Below are positions 1 through 11,861 of a stretch of DNA of 64,000 bases, in pieces. Origin of the DNA: Dillenia suffruticosa (Eukaryota; Streptophyta; Magnoliopsida; Dilleniales; Dilleniaceae); the NCBI GenBank assembly GCA_033439265.1, contig JAVTVX010000035.1, positions 10,070,001 to 10,134,000 of the forward strand. Reading direction: 5' to 3'. Made by a program: the position numbers and the translations under genes. The notes below the pieces were generated by a model, which worked only from the letters and a program-made list of their open reading frames with translations, searched no databases and was not told the DNA's origin. Within the stretch, counting starts at the first letter, position 1, and every line of letters begins with the position of its first letter.

Positions 1-549
1 AATGTTGGAGATAAAGGATATAGTTTAAGACAATTCTCCGATAAAAAGAAAAAGGACTGATACTCTAACAAAACCTAAGCACAAAATTCAAATGCATGGC
101 ACCATGGTATTTTAATGCCAAAAAACAAAAATCAACGAACAGTAAATTTAATGAGATGGAATATTAGATTTTTTAACCAAATTTTAGATTCAAAATTTGA
201 AAAGAGAAAAAATTATGTTAGAAGAGTCATTCCCCAAATAAAACCCTGTAAACACTCGAATAGAATTAATCGGATCATACTCCGCATACTGGTGGTGGGA
301 AAAAAATGTGCCTACATGCGAAATGATTGATCGGAGTTACCACTGTAACAAGTTAATGCTGGAATGTCAACAACGTATACATGGGAATGATAGAATGGAG
401 CCACTTCATGGAAATCACTGATTTGACATTTGAAAGCCCAAAACACATCTGAAACTTGGATGCAATTTGCAAATAGAATGCTTGCTTTGATGCCATGCTT
501 AATTCAGAAACCCCATAGAAATTTAATACTGTAACAATTATAAAAGAAG
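1..549. other. AT-rich flank beyond the 3' end of the host gene
   Basis: No gene, repeat pair or RNA gene could be supported here. The stretch is AT-rich and lies downstream of the likely poly(A) signal of the minus-strand host gene. Short open frames present have no recognisable protein features. Confidence 0.4.
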
Positions 550-867
550 GCTCTGACTGATATTTGATTTATTGCAAGATGTACACTGGAGACTTGGTTC
601 TAATGAAATGATCCTGAATATAATATAATATTTGGCATGATACAACACTGGGGAGAGAATTCCACAGTTTTCTACGCATATGGTGTAGTTGGACCATCCA
701 GTAACATTTCCCAATTTTTAATGCACAAGCTGTATATGAAATTTTTTTCATTTAGAGTGCGAAATACTACTATTGACAAGCGGCAAATGAAGGAATTACG
801 ATTTGATTAATCCTCAACCTTCAAGGGATACAGCAGAGTGACCATTGAGTCGAACAGTCCCAAGAAT
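550..867 (-). other. Probable 3' UTR of the minus-strand host gene
   Basis: This lies between the inferred stop codon of the last exon (868-870) and a minus-strand AATAAA at 568-573, about 295 nt downstream of the stop. That spacing suits a plant 3' UTR. It is inferred from the exon model only. Confidence 0.4.
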
Positions 868-897
868 TTACACAGGAAGCTCTTCCTCTTCTTTTGC
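868..897 (-). CDS. Last exon (C terminus) of an unrecognised host gene
   Basis: On the minus strand an acceptor (CTGTAG) precedes a short acidic reading frame, AKEEEELPV, ending in TAA at 868-870. It begins in phase 0, which fits the phase-0 end of the exon-like segment at 1818-1901. The C terminus is charged and has no known domain. The product is not recognised. The call rests on splice signals, phase agreement and the AATAAA downstream at 568-573; no transcript evidence is available here. Confidence 0.4.
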   Translation of the reverse strand, partial: AKEEEELPV

Positions 898-1817
898 CTA
901 CAGACACAACCATTGTCATTATCAAGCCGCATGGCTTGCAATATACATATTTTCATCACTAAAAAATAAATAATTGCGGCAAACCTAGATAACTGTATAA
1001 TAGTAAACAGCAATTCTTCCTGCTGATTGAAACTTTTGTGATTTATCACTAAAGTATCCTATGAGCAGGTAGGTGATTTAAAAATCTGTTCCTACAAACT
1101 TACACACGGTTACTTTGCTCATGTATAACCTGGTGCTTATGCTCCCAATGATTTCATCCTCCCCCACCCCCCCCCCCAAAAAAAAAAACCAACCAAACAT
1201 TGAAGCTATACATATTGCTATAGTGTTAATTGCTTTTAAGATAGTGTTACTCTTGCCACTTCTCAATCCACTCTCTGGATTTTTTTTTAGTACATAGGGA
1301 GACTTGAACTAGAGATCTTTACAAGGGAGAGGAGGTACTGTGCCAGTTGAACTATAGCTCATCGGCTACTGTCTGTGCTTGTTGTTTGAATGTAGAATCA
1401 TAACCAGATGGGCTTCCTGCACTTTGTTGATTGTGAAACAGATCTCTTTATTTTCATTTCTTGAAACACAGACAGATTTCCAGGTCAGGTGAGTCGGTGA
1501 CCATTATCATATACTAAAACACAAACTTAAACATCATGCATAAAAATTACAAGTAGATCACTTTTCTCGTTTCAATTTTCAAAATTATGGCGGAAAAAAC
1601 AAAGTTGAAAATCCACTTCTGAGGTTAATCCTTATCTTCCTGTGTTTAAAACTTTGGTTGTGTGAAGCACAGGATCCAAAAATTTGTGAAGTGAATTCGA
1701 ATGAAGAGATCTATTAAAGTTGAAGGATCAAAATTCAAAGGTAGTAACTTTGATTGGTGTTCACAATAACCATGACCCCAGGCAAAATGTCCAAAGCATA
1801 ATCATTAAGGCATAAAC
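898..1817 (-). other. Intron of the minus-strand host gene
   Basis: This is non-coding sequence between two exon-like segments. It contains a C/A homopolymer tract (about 1161-1193) and a tRNA-like SINE remnant (about 1280-1366). Nothing else could be supported. Confidence 0.35.
1280..1366 (-). mobile_element. tRNA-derived SINE remnant
   Basis: Read on the minus strand this starts with GAGCTATAGTTCAACTGGCA, an A-box-like tRNA head. It continues to a B-box-like AGTTCAAGTCTCC and ends in GTACT followed by an A tail (the T run at 1280-1288 on the plus strand). Head, B box, short body and A tail in that order are the tRNA-derived SINE plan. The flanks (ACTCTCTGGA and ACTGTCTGTG) agree only partly, so any target duplication is eroded. 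Confidence 0.5.
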
Positions 1818-1901
1818 CTCTATAAGAACACCAAGATCAACAACTATGCTTGTGACATAGCCAAGGACAAGGCCAATTACCCTCCTTGCCACCACGTCAA
1901 C
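1818..1901 (-). CDS. Exon of an unrecognised host gene (hydrophobic segment)
   Basis: This is an 84-bp segment in phase 0 on the minus strand, bounded by acceptor GTGCAG and donor GTTTATG. It encodes 28 residues that include VARRVIGLVLGYVTSIVVDL, a glycine- and valine-rich stretch that could be a membrane segment. It ends in GVLIE, and the next exon begins in phase with AKEEEELPV. Intact frame, clean splice borders and phase match argue for a real exon. I do not recognise the family. The exon before it should end in phase 0, which the 21585-21654 exon does not, so at least one exon is missing or unseen between them. Confidence 0.45.
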
Positions 1902-4598
1902 CTGCACATACAAATATTAAGAAATATATGCTATTAGTTGAGGAGAGGGGGATTGGTGTCACTTGAACTGAAACTTATTGGTAAAGAATTGGGGAGCATT
2001 GTGCATCGGTTATTGTTGGTTTTATTTTCAGTTTGCTATTTTTTTTTATTTTCCTTCTGAGGAATATTTATCCTTAAAAAGTTTTTGTTCATTCTTTTTT
2101 AATCTAATATATTCTTTTTTTTGTCCTATTGAAAAAGAAAAAAAATGAAGGTAGGTGCTTTGGGCGCAACAAAAAGGAATAAACTTTAATGCAAAAAAAT
2201 GGCACGATGTTTTTCTGGCTTGTATGCTCTCATGAACCAGCACACTTTTCCTGTTTTTTAGATAGAGTATTTCAAGCTTCCTCTGTGGTTGTTAAAGAGG
2301 GTTCAAGGATTTGCCTTTGGAGGAAATGAAAGGGATCGGAGGGATTTATTACTTTTTTTTTGGGTATCATATGACTAGATCACTAACTCAGTATCCGGGA
2401 TTGCGTCTTGATTAATTTGGGTCAACCGTTTACATGGCGCAATTGAGGGGACAGATCTTCTGACGTTGATTTTTGCGTTCAATTGACACTTATTTTCCTC
2501 CATGTACTATTCCTTTCTCAATTAAGATTCCTTCTTTTATGATCCAAAAAGGATAATCTTAAGATCAAAGCAAAAAGCACCAGCATCTATATTGATCTTT
2601 TGTTTTCCTTATTTAGAGCCAACAAAGGGGATGTGGCCCCTGACCAACTAATAAACAAATTACCCCCCAACCCACCTTCCCCTCCCCCCCCCCCCGCCCC
2701 CAAAAAAAATCTTGTCGCAGGTGAGTTTCAAAGTCTCCGGTACCACCCCAAGATTTTTACAATCTAAAGCTACTTGACAAGGACGACCTCTAAATTAATC
2801 ACCAAGTTAGTACAATAGGCAGATGTGGATGCCAACATTGGTGACAATTTTTTCAAAAGCAAACAATATAACTGACTTTTTTCCCTGAATGATGCATAAA
2901 AACCTTCAAGATATATAGAGAACACAATACCCACAACTTTTCATGAATATAAGCTTCTAGATTTATTCCGAGAACAAGTAATAAAAATGATGCCTAGCAA
3001 AAAGAGAAGCCTAACATCAATAGTTACCACTGAGAACATGTGTGGTAAGAGAGTAACAATTTAGAGGACATAATTTATTCCCATGAAAATTACTCCTTCC
3101 CCTTGTGCAGTTGAATTTGGAGAAATTTTCATCTTTGAATTTTTTATTTGGGGTAATAATTTGCATATATTTCCTTTTTTTAGAGAGAGAAGAAAGAAGA
3201 GAGAAAGTTGGCCAAGAAAGAGAGAAAAAAAATATAAAATTTTCCATATTTTACATTATTTTTTTTTCTTTTGCCTCTCTCTACGCACCTCCAACTAAGG
3301 TAACATTTACCTCATGGTAAACATTACCGCACTTTTTTTTTGGGGGGGGGGCGGTGTTGAATATTTGAGATGTATGAGAGATAGAATAATGAGGAAAGAA
3401 ATACTTCTTTTACTATGATTAAGACATTACAAGTAGGGACGATTGCCCTTGAGAAATTTAAGAGAGGGCACAAAGAAAATTGAGAATAAGAGAGCTTAGA
3501 AAAATGGAAGAGGAGATTGTTCTTCCATGCCTCAAAACAGTGGAAGGAGGCTTACTAGCAAGTAGAAAGAGGGAGAAAAGAACGTATAGCTGTTGGAATC
3601 TCAACAGCTATATTTCTTTTTTTTTTTTAATTATACACGGATTTGAATCTGATATCATCAAATTTGGGGAGGTGGATTTATACCACTAAACTGTTCTCTT
3701 GGAGATCCAAACAGCTATATTTCCAACGGCTTGAAAAACTAACTATTGAAATATGTACCGTCCAAACTGCCCGGTGGTTTGGGTTTCCTGTCTGGATTTT
3801 TTCCATACTTTTGGGCTACCACTTGGGCCATGAATGAGACATCTTTGGGTCTTTTTTGAGTGGATTTTTAGGCTTCCAACTGGACTTGAATGTTGCTCCT
3901 TAGGCCAAGTCTTCAGAGCTTACATTCTGCCCATTTTGGTCTAAAATTTAAATGATTTTTCTGGATAGATTCTGTCTTCTCTTTTTTGAGCCGGCTCCTT
4001 AGAGTCTTGCAGCGCTTTAATTATATGGTTTAAAGAGGTTTAAAAGGGTTGAGATGCAATGAGCAATAGAAGTATATTTGTGCTCTTCCCGAGATGAACA
4101 AGCCTGATTATCTTCCTTCTTTTCAAAAGGAGGAATACATTTACAAGGGGGTAAAAATCTAGGGGAGTAATAATTCACCCGCTTTTCCCTCCTACCACAC
4201 GTCCTAAACGGTATAGCCGTGGACCCAATTATTGGATAAGCAAGCATCAAAGGCATCTAGCAGGCATAGTTACATGCTTTATGATAAGAGTATCTCTCAA
4301 GAACTTAGTCACACTAATTAAATGATTACTCAAATCATGCAGTCCTAACAGCCTATCTCCCGGAAACAGTTGTTTGATTTTTGTACCAACCAGCACTGGT
4401 CTGACGTTTTGATCTACGTAAAAGGACAACATATGGGGGAAAATTCCCAACCACAATTTTATGCTAAGCCAAGTTGAAGGAGCCTGGTCAAGGGGGGCTA
4501 ACAAGTCTCACAGCCTACTTATGCTGCTGTGCCATCAGTGCCAATGACCTTATAGAGAATCCAGAGTCTTCTAACCCACAAGTGGCTAAGGTGATTGG
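1902..4598 (-). other. Intron-like stretch of the host gene, no further exon recognised
   Basis: About 2.7 kb of AT-rich sequence. It includes a poly-C tract (about 2662-2700), a T/G run (about 3332-3353) and a SINE (3617-3709). Open frames on the minus strand at 4017-4504 have no recognisable domain. Nothing else is supported. Confidence 0.35.
3603..3723 (-). mobile_element. tRNA-derived SINE with 14-bp target site duplication
   Basis: The body (3617-3709) on the minus strand has a tRNA-like head containing GTTTAGTGGTATAA, a B-box-like AGATTCAAATCC and a terminal A run. It is flanked by the direct repeat AACAGCTATATTTC at 3603-3616 and 3710-3723. A direct repeat hugging an A-tailed tRNA-like unit is the hallmark of target-primed reverse transcription. 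The unit is only about 93 bp, short for a plant SINE, so it could be a 5'-truncated copy or a minimal tRNA-type family. Confidence 0.75.
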
Positions 4599-6066
4599 TG
4601 GGTGTTAATTCAATTAAAAATAAAAATATTTACTTCACAAAAGCTAAGTCTAGGATGAGTAAGGTCGTATTCATAGGGAACGGTAGATTTATCTCTTTTA
4701 AGAAAAATATAGGGGTTTAAAAAATTATTTAGAACTAATAAAAATAAATAAATCAATGAAATTAACTAAAACAAGAAAATGAAATATTCCCAATTAAATA
4801 AGAAAAATGTCAATAAAAATAAAATCTAATCAAAGAAATTACATCCACATTGTTTTAATGAGATTGATCATCGATCCGCCCTAAGATTTCAATTATCATA
4901 GATAAATTGGTTATAGTCACTTAACAAACACCAAACAACCAATCTTTCCTTACTTCGTTGATAATTAAGAGAAACATTTTAACTATTTCTCTAATCGAAA
5001 AATAACTCTAAAGAATATCTTATGATTTAAAGTTTCGATAGTATTAAAATTGAGAAAAACCCGATTCTAAGTGGCAAACAAATAATGAGATTGTTTATAT
5101 TAGATTATTTAATTTCATGACATAAATGTCATTCACCACTAAATTAAAACAAGCAAACAATTACGATTTGTCGTTTTAATTGGTTGTAAATTATTTTAAA
5201 ACTGTTAAATATTTGCACTATTTAATAAATCCTATAAAATCATGATCCATGAAATGTATGAATTAAATAAATATCAATAATATATTGAATTAATATACCC
5301 AATTAGATTTCACAATCATTAAAAATTAAGATTTCAATAAATTTTCGACTAGAAAATAAATTAAAATGAATTCATAATAAATAGAAAACTCACAAAGATT
5401 TATTGATCGATGAAAAAAAGGTGAAAGTACAAAGAAAATGTGCTTTCCTTGGCTGCAAGTTGCTACTGCCCCCTTAGGATCTGCCTCCTCAAAAAACAAT
5501 GTCTCTTGATTAAGAAAATAAACGCATATATATACCTACGGTGCCGGCTGCTACTCCTAAAAGAAGGGAGGAATTTTTCCTATTTTTTATCTTAGGAAAA
5601 ATTATTCAAATTGCTTTCTAAGAGAAGATAAAATTTTCTAAAAGATAATATTCTAGAAATTTAAAATAAAAGTTTTAAAAGATAAAATAACTTGAAATTT
5701 ACATTTTCAAAAATTTCTTTTCCTAAATATTAGTAATGGAATAAAAATATTCGATATTTCCAATTCTATCATAATTTTCTCTTAATGTGCAATTGAAAAA
5801 GAAAATTTTACTGTAGTAAATTTTCAAAATCTTGCATTGCCCATTTGCAATCAGCGTGCTCACGTGTTAATTAAAGAGTATTGCTGTTCAATTTTTCATC
5901 ATTTGTATAATTACTCCAATTTAACTTATTTTTTTTCACTTTCCTTAACAATTCTCTTTAATCAATTCCAACATATCAAATGTTATAAAATATAAATATT
6001 AGTGTAATATTTATTTAAAAATAAAACTAAATTAATCATAAATATTACACTCATTTAAATACTATA
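4599..6066 (-). repeat. 3' LTR of the Athila-like element
   Basis: This aligns along its length with 9434-10806 (shared segments include GGAACGGT near 4678 and 9519, and TTTGCAATCAG near 5846 and 10691). It is about 90 bp longer than its partner, the excess lying near 5950-6045. Confidence 0.85.
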
Positions 6067-8180
6067 AAATTCTCTCGTACCTAGATGATACTTGTTTTCA
6101 AGTATCCCTAACTCGAATAAACTTAAAACTAACAACTTACTTTTTTCTTCAAAACTCCCTAGTTAATATATACCATATGAGTCAATCTGAATAAATAATC
6201 AAAACAATAAGTATTTCACAGTATTTTTTACTAAAACAACCACTACACATCTCAATAGTTCCTTATGAAATCCAAATAGCAAGATTTGACAATTCTCTCA
6301 AAACGTTCACTCAAATGCACTCGAAAGGGTGAAGAATATATATATATCTCTCAAATCAACAATATGAAATGATATTACCATATGTTTGCAAATATATCAA
6401 ATCTCTACTACTTAAAAATTTGAATTTCATACATCAATTTAAAGGTTTTTCGTTTAGTTGTAACGGGATTAAGGTTAAGGGTAGGATAAATGTAATATTT
6501 GAGAGTTAAAAATGTATCAAATGACATATATAATTAATCCACACAATTTTCATGATATCAACTAATCTTTGCCTTAAACAAAAAGTATACAGAAAGTGAC
6601 TTCTCACTGTTAAGATGAATAGCCAATAGCAAACAGCATATAAGAATGTCAATGGATTTCTATAATTTCATAACTAAAATGTAAATAAATGATTTTTCAA
6701 TCAAAATACAACATTTCTCTTTCTCATTTCCTTCCTTTTTTTTCACTATTTTTTTTTGCATTTTTTTCATCATTTTTTTTGCTTTTTTTTTTTCTTTTTT
6801 TCCCTTTCTTTCTTTCTTTTTTTTTTTGAATTAGATATGAAAACATCAGCATTAAGATTCCAATCATCATCTTTCTATTGAGAAAAATATAAAACCAAAA
6901 TTATACAATTAACTATATATATCTTTGGTACAAGTGTTTGAAACGAAAGATAAAATAAAAGATTTTGTGTTGTATTGAAGGAGTTTTAAAGAAGAAAAAG
7001 GGGTAAAGGCTCAAATTGGTTAATTGGAGATTTATGAAATCAAGATAGAGATTTTAGAAAACCAAATGGGGTAAAACCTAAATATTTTTGTCATTTCAAT
7101 ACATTAAATCCTAGAATGTGATAACGTTATGCATAACAGAGGAAGTTCTAGAATATGCAATTTAAGTGTGATAATCACTTATCAAGAAAAAAAATAATCT
7201 CGAGTATAAAAAATGAAATTGCTCATTTTCTACACAAAATTTCACTATTTAAGTAGCATTTTTGTAAATATTTGCATGTTTATCATACAAAGAAAACTAT
7301 GTAGGATATGAGCAGCCGTTTCACGCACAAAAAACCATTGATACAAGCTATTTTTCATATATCCCAACCATTCAAATAGCATACATTAACTAAGAAAGTT
7401 CAATTTTTTTTATATATTTTTATATTTTTCAATTTTTTCTTTGAAAAAACAAAATTTAAACTAATATAGCAAAAAAAACAAATATAGTGTCAAGAACCAA
7501 AATAAAAAAGAAAACATCTAATATCTTCCCACAGCTAAATCATACATTGTCCCAAATGTATGCTTAAGTTGAAAGATTTAATATGCATAAAATCACTCAA
7601 ACAAAATAAAAGAAAGAGAACAAAAAAATAAAAGAGAAATGTGAGAATAATACTCCCTTAGGGTGGAATGGAGAATGAAGGATTAATTCCAATGAATACG
7701 AGAAAGAGCTATGACGTGGGCACGCCTTAAATATCAAACATTTCTGTCCATTTGTAAAACTTAAAGGTGGAGAGAGAAACCTTAAAAAGATGAAGCGTAA
7801 AATGTTAGAAACCCTAATTTTTTTTTTGGTTTATTTATTTATTTATTTTTATTAGCATATATGAAATGTGGTTAGGGCGTGGACATGCCCTAAATTAAGA
7901 GTGTTTCTGCCCAATGTGTGTGCCTTGGCAGAGGTGAAGTTTGGTTAGGGCATGGGCATGCCCTAAACCGAGAGCAAGTCTATTCGTGTACCAGTTGTGG
8001 GTAGAAATGAAAGTCTGTTAAGGTGTGGGCACGCCTTAACAAGAGATCACTTCTATTTTTTTTTCTTTCTTAAATCAATCCTAAATCAAGTCTACATAAA
8101 TGAAAATAAATAACAAAATAATAAAATAAAAATAAATAAATCATAGAAAAAGGAATATTGGGTGACCTCGCAAATAAGTG
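6067..8180 (-). other. 3' non-coding interior of the Athila-like element
   Basis: AT-rich interior between the left LTR and the post-coding motif. It holds pyrimidine-rich low-complexity sequence (about 6715-6830), a (TTTA)n tract (about 7835-7855) and the palindromic array at 7713-8040. No coding sequence was recognised. Confidence 0.5.
7713..8040. repeat. Palindrome-bearing ~72-bp degenerate tandem array
   Basis: Four units each carry an inverted repeat of about 22 nt: 7713-7730 (partial), 7872-7893, 7945-7966 and 8017-8040. The cores read TTAGGGC or TTAAGG, a G/T-rich centre, then GCCCTAA or CCTTAA. The last three start 73 and 72 bp apart, and the DNA between them is also weakly similar (CTGCCCA...TGGCAGAGGTGAAG and CTATTCG...GGGTAGAAATGAAAG). 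Confidence 0.8.
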
Positions 8181-8220
8181 CTTTTGTTTAGTGTATTTGG
8201 CTCAACATAATCTCCTCCTT
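8165..8220 (-). other. Conserved post-coding motif of Athila/Tat-type elements
   Basis: On the minus strand the sequence around AACAAAAGCACTTATTTGCG and AGGTCACCCAAT resembles the motif (AACAAAGCGCTT...GGGAGGCAACCCAA) that I associate with the region just after pol in plant Athila and Tat type elements. It identifies this as 3' non-coding DNA and shows that most coding DNA is missing. Confidence 0.5.
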
Positions 8221-8799
8221 CAATCTCACTCAAATATCGGTCCAGTTCATTTAGATTTCAACTTGTCTGCCATGAATTTCAATCTTGAAATGAAATAAAG
8301 GACTTTTTGACATACCATGGATTGCTTTCGGTGTTAGATTTTATATCGGAAAAACATGCTCCATTGTGTAACATTATTTATCAAATTCTCTTTAAACACA
8401 AAATCCAATTCATTTTGTACAAAATTAGTATGTATAATGAAGTCCATCTCCTTCTTATCATCTTGTTTCTTAGAATGTGTCAACCTACAAGGAAAAGGAG
8501 GAAGAACAGTTAGTTTCGAATTTGAATTATTTGATATCTCACTTACCTTCTTGGTATAGTATCAAGAGACATTGTTTTCTTTTCGTTTTCTTTTTCTTTT
8601 TGTGTTTCCTTTGATAAAAAATTTTGCACTTCTTTTTCATCCCTAAGTAGCATAGCATTTTCATTCTCTTTTGTATTAATTTCCACTTGAGACAGTGAGT
8701 TTTTCTTGATTAGCTTTGATTTTGTTTATTACTGTCACCAATTATGACACTTGGATATCGAGACTTTGAATATTTTCTCTTGTTTCCGGCATAAAACTT

Positions 8800-9130
8800 T
8801 TAAAAAGATCTTCAAACGCCAGTTCTCGGTTTTGTGGAGATTGTTGCGGTTTGAATGGTGAACTTCCATAGGATTGCTGCGAAATTGCTTGTGCTCTACC
8901 CCCATAATTTAGATTCTGATGATCTTTCCAATTTTGATTATATGTATTTGAGTAAGGATCGTACTATTTGTGAGACTGTTCTAAAAATCCGCCTATAAGA
9001 TCAATTGTCTGTCAAACTCCTCTCGAAGTATAAGGCATATGTCAGTTGGATGATTCATATTCAAGCAAATTTCGCATGCCTTCACTTGTTGCACTTGTCC
9101 TACAATCAACCTTTCCACAATAAAAGTTAG
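8800..9130 (-). pseudogene. gag remnant of the Athila-like element
   Basis: The minus strand carries fragments such as NHPTDICL and a stretch like NPYSNTYNQNWKDHQNLNYG. These parallel HPTDMCP and DPYSTDYNPGWREYPNLS in the better-kept element at 13482-14258, and they identify this as Athila-like gag. The frame is badly decayed. Its place beside the right LTR sets the element on the minus strand. Confidence 0.7.
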
Positions 9131-9404
9131 AGAATTTATCTTATATTAAAGAGAAGAAATATTCATCTCATTGACATTTTTTGGAACATTTTGTCATATC
9201 TCAAATTATGATACATTTACTGTCACATTAAGAAAATCATTGTAAAAAAAATTGTTCATTAATATAAGAGAATAATAACTCTCTTAAAATCTTTTGAGTA
9301 GCTATATCTTTGTAGTTAAAATCTTTCTCTTTTATGTCATTGACAATTTCTATCAAATTCACTACAAAAAATTAGTTTTGAAAACAAAGAGAATCACTTA
9401 ATAT

Positions 9405-9430
9405 CGTTTCCCGATAACGACGTCAAAATT
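9405..9430 (-). other. Decayed primer binding site, tRNA-Asp type
   Basis: The minus strand just inside the right LTR reads TTTTGACGTCGTTATCGGG, close to the TTTTGGCGCCGTTGCCGGG found intact at 13441-13459. Confidence 0.65.
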
Positions 9431-9433
9431 TAG

Positions 9434-10806
9434 TGGGTGTCAATCCAACCAAAATTAAAAATACATATTTCATAAAAGATGAGTTTAGGGTGAGTAAGCT
9501 CGCATTTATAGGAAACGGTGTATTTATCTCTTTTAAGGAAAATATGGGGGGTTTGAGAAATTATTTAGAACTAACAACAATAAATAAATCATTGAAATTA
9601 ATTAAAATAAGAAAATTAAATATTATCAATTAAATAAGAAAAATGTCGATAAGAATAAAATCTAACAAAAAAATTATATCCACCTTATTTTTATGAGATT
9701 GATCATCGATTTACTCTAAGATTTTAACTACTATAGATAAATTGATTATAGTCGCTCAACAAACGCCGAACAATCAATCTCTCCTTATTTCATTGATAAT
9801 CAAGAGAAATTTTTTTAAGTATTTCCCTAACCGAGAGACAACTTTAGAGAAGCTCTTAGCATTTAAAATTTTAATAATATTAAGATCGAGAGAAAACTAA
9901 TTCTATGCGGCAAACACATGACATGATTGCTTAGATTAGATTATTCAATTTCATGACATAAATGTCATTCACCACTAAATTAAAATAAATAAATAATAAT
10001 GGATTTGTCGTTTTAATTGATTGTAAATTTTTTTTAAAACTATTAAATATTGACCACTATTCAATAAATGTTAAAAAAATATGATCCACGAAGTGTAGAA
10101 ATTAAATAAATAACTATAATATATTGCATTAATATGTCAAAATTTGATTTCTCAATTATTAAAAATCAAAATTTTAATAAACTTTTGACTAAAAAATAAA
10201 TTAAAATGAATTCATAATGAATAGAAAATTCAAAAAGATTTATTGATCGATGAAAAAAATGTGAAAGTACAAAGAGAATGTGCTTTCCTCGGCTGCAAGT
10301 GGCTGCTACCCCCTCAGGGGCTGCCTCCCCAAAAAACAATGTCCCATGATTAAGAAAATAAACATATATATATATATACCTAGGGTGTCGGCTGCTATTC
10401 CTAAAAGAAAGGAGGAATATTTCCTATTTTTTACCTTTGAAAAAATTATTCAAATTACTTTTTAAAAAAGGATAAAATTCCCTAAAATATAATATCTTAG
10501 AAATTTAAAATAAAAGTTTCTAAAACATAAAATAACTTGATATTTACATTTTCAAAAATTCTTTTTCTTAAATATTATGAATGAAATAAAAATCTTTAAT
10601 ATCTCTAATTTTATCCTAATTTTCTCTTGAACGTGCAATTGAGAAAGAAAATTTGACTACAATAAAATTTCAAAATATTTCATCACCCATTTGCAATCAG
10701 TGTGTCCATATGCTAATGAAAGAGTATTGTTGGCCAATTTTTCATCATTTGTATAATTGTTTTAATTTAATTCATTTTCATTTTTGCACTCATTTAAGCG
10801 TTATCA
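9434..10806 (-). repeat. 5' LTR of the Athila-like element
   Basis: This is the partner of 4599-6066. Its outer end on the minus strand reads TGATAACGCTTAAATGAGTG, sharing the TGATAA start of the younger LTRs at 12089 and 15282. About 1373 bp. Confidence 0.85.
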
Positions 10807-11290
10807 ACTGTGCATCTTGGCATCCATGCATGGACAATGATATAATGGGCTACAATAAGCTATCATATATTCTTAGTCAATTGACTTTTCCCTATCAACA
10901 GCGCTAAACAGAGGTTACATTATCCCAAAAAAAAAAAAAGAATACAGCCCAGATCTTCTCCAATTATATACCGCCTTTCTTAATTGTTTAAGTAGTTCCA
11001 ATGGCACCTTCTGGTAGGCGGCCAAACTCCAAACACTAAGTGGAAAATAAATAAAGAAGAATCTATAAGAGCTTGTCTAATTAAGAGCAGCCATACTGAA
11101 GGCAACAAATCTGAAAACTTGATTGTAATTTTTAAGCACTAGAATATAAACATTCAGCACATATCCACCAAAATGGACTACAACGGAAAGTAAGTTTGAC
11201 TAATTGTTTTGAAAAACATTCTCAAAAAAAAAAAACTTTAATAATGATTAAGAGCCACCTTGCAATTGTCTTTCAAGTATGTCTTTCCTC
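10807..11290. other. Intron remnant between two retrotransposons
   Basis: About 480 bp separates the Athila-like element from the chromovirus. A minus-strand open frame (about 10950-11030, with LAAYQKVPLELLKQLRKAVYN) looks faintly protein-like but has no clear splice context, so I do not call an exon. Two A runs are present. Confidence 0.3.
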
Positions 11291-11861
11291 TGTTACAACC
11301 CAGGAAAGAAAGTGTCGACTTAAGAACAAGGAACAAGTCGACTGTCTCTGAACTTCTGAATGTCTGCAATGGTTTTACCCCAAAGAGAGATTAAATGACG
11401 ATGCACTGGACTTATGATGGGGTCTGATTTTAAAGAACAATGAATGTAGAGAGAGAAAGAAGTGTTTAAGAGAGATTTCAGACTTAGAAAGAGAAGAGAG
11501 GAAGAAGGAGAAGAAGGAGAAGAAGGAGAATACAGATGAGAGAGAGAGAGGATAGAAATCAGAATTCATTCATTACTTTTTTGGTTGCTCTTTCTTTTGC
11601 AATCATTGTTCTTATGAACATGTAAGGAGTTGCCTAACTACTCTCTAACTGCTCTCATTTAGTTACTGTCAGTTAGTTTGTTACAAACGGTTGGAATGGA
11701 CACTAATTATAAGCCTTCAATAGTTGAAGTGATCCCGATTCTGTTGCTCTTGCTTCCCCTGTTCTTCTGCTTTTGCTTCCTCAGACTGTTACAACGCAAA
11801 TGGATACTAGTTATAAGTTTTCAATGATGATCTTCTGCTCTTGCTTCCTCAGTTTGTTACA
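11291..11861 (-). repeat. 3' LTR of the chromovirus
   Basis: 571 bp, matching 20979-21519. It contains a GAAGAAGGA microsatellite (about 11495-11530) and internally repeated CTTGCTTCCTC blocks, which account for most of the length difference between the two LTRs. Confidence 0.92.

Larger units (their letters stand above)
4599..10806 (-). mobile_element. Old Athila-like Ty3/gypsy LTR retrotransposon, broken
   Basis: Two direct repeats of about 1.4 kb (4599-6066 and 9434-10806) bound about 3.4 kb of internal DNA. In element orientation (minus) the LTR opens with TGATAACGC. The first LTR is followed by a decayed primer site resembling the tRNA-Asp type, then gag-like sequence near the right end. 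Pol is absent: gag remnants run almost directly into the post-coding motif at about 8170-8215. LTRs differ by roughly 16% in a 250-nt sample read by eye, so it is the oldest element here. No clear target duplication remains. It is heavily broken (many lesions plus a large internal loss). Confidence 0.85.

Noticed and set aside
4017-4504. Minus-strand frames in the host intron (with VDQNVRPVLVGTKIKQLF)
   Set aside because: No family recognised and no splice borders fitting the neighbouring exon phases.
7713-8040. CRISPR-like array (palindromic repeats at regular spacing)
   Set aside because: The spacers are themselves similar, only four units exist, and the array lies inside a plant LTR retrotransposon. 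It is a degenerate tandem repeat.
4594-10811. Target site duplication of the Athila-like element
   Set aside because: The 5-bp flanks (ATTGG-type and ACTGT-type) do not match at any plausible boundary.
10950-11030. Possible missing exon (LAAYQKVPLELLKQLRKAVYN)
   Set aside because: Acceptor and donor are not convincing and it runs into an A-rich tract; kept only as a note.
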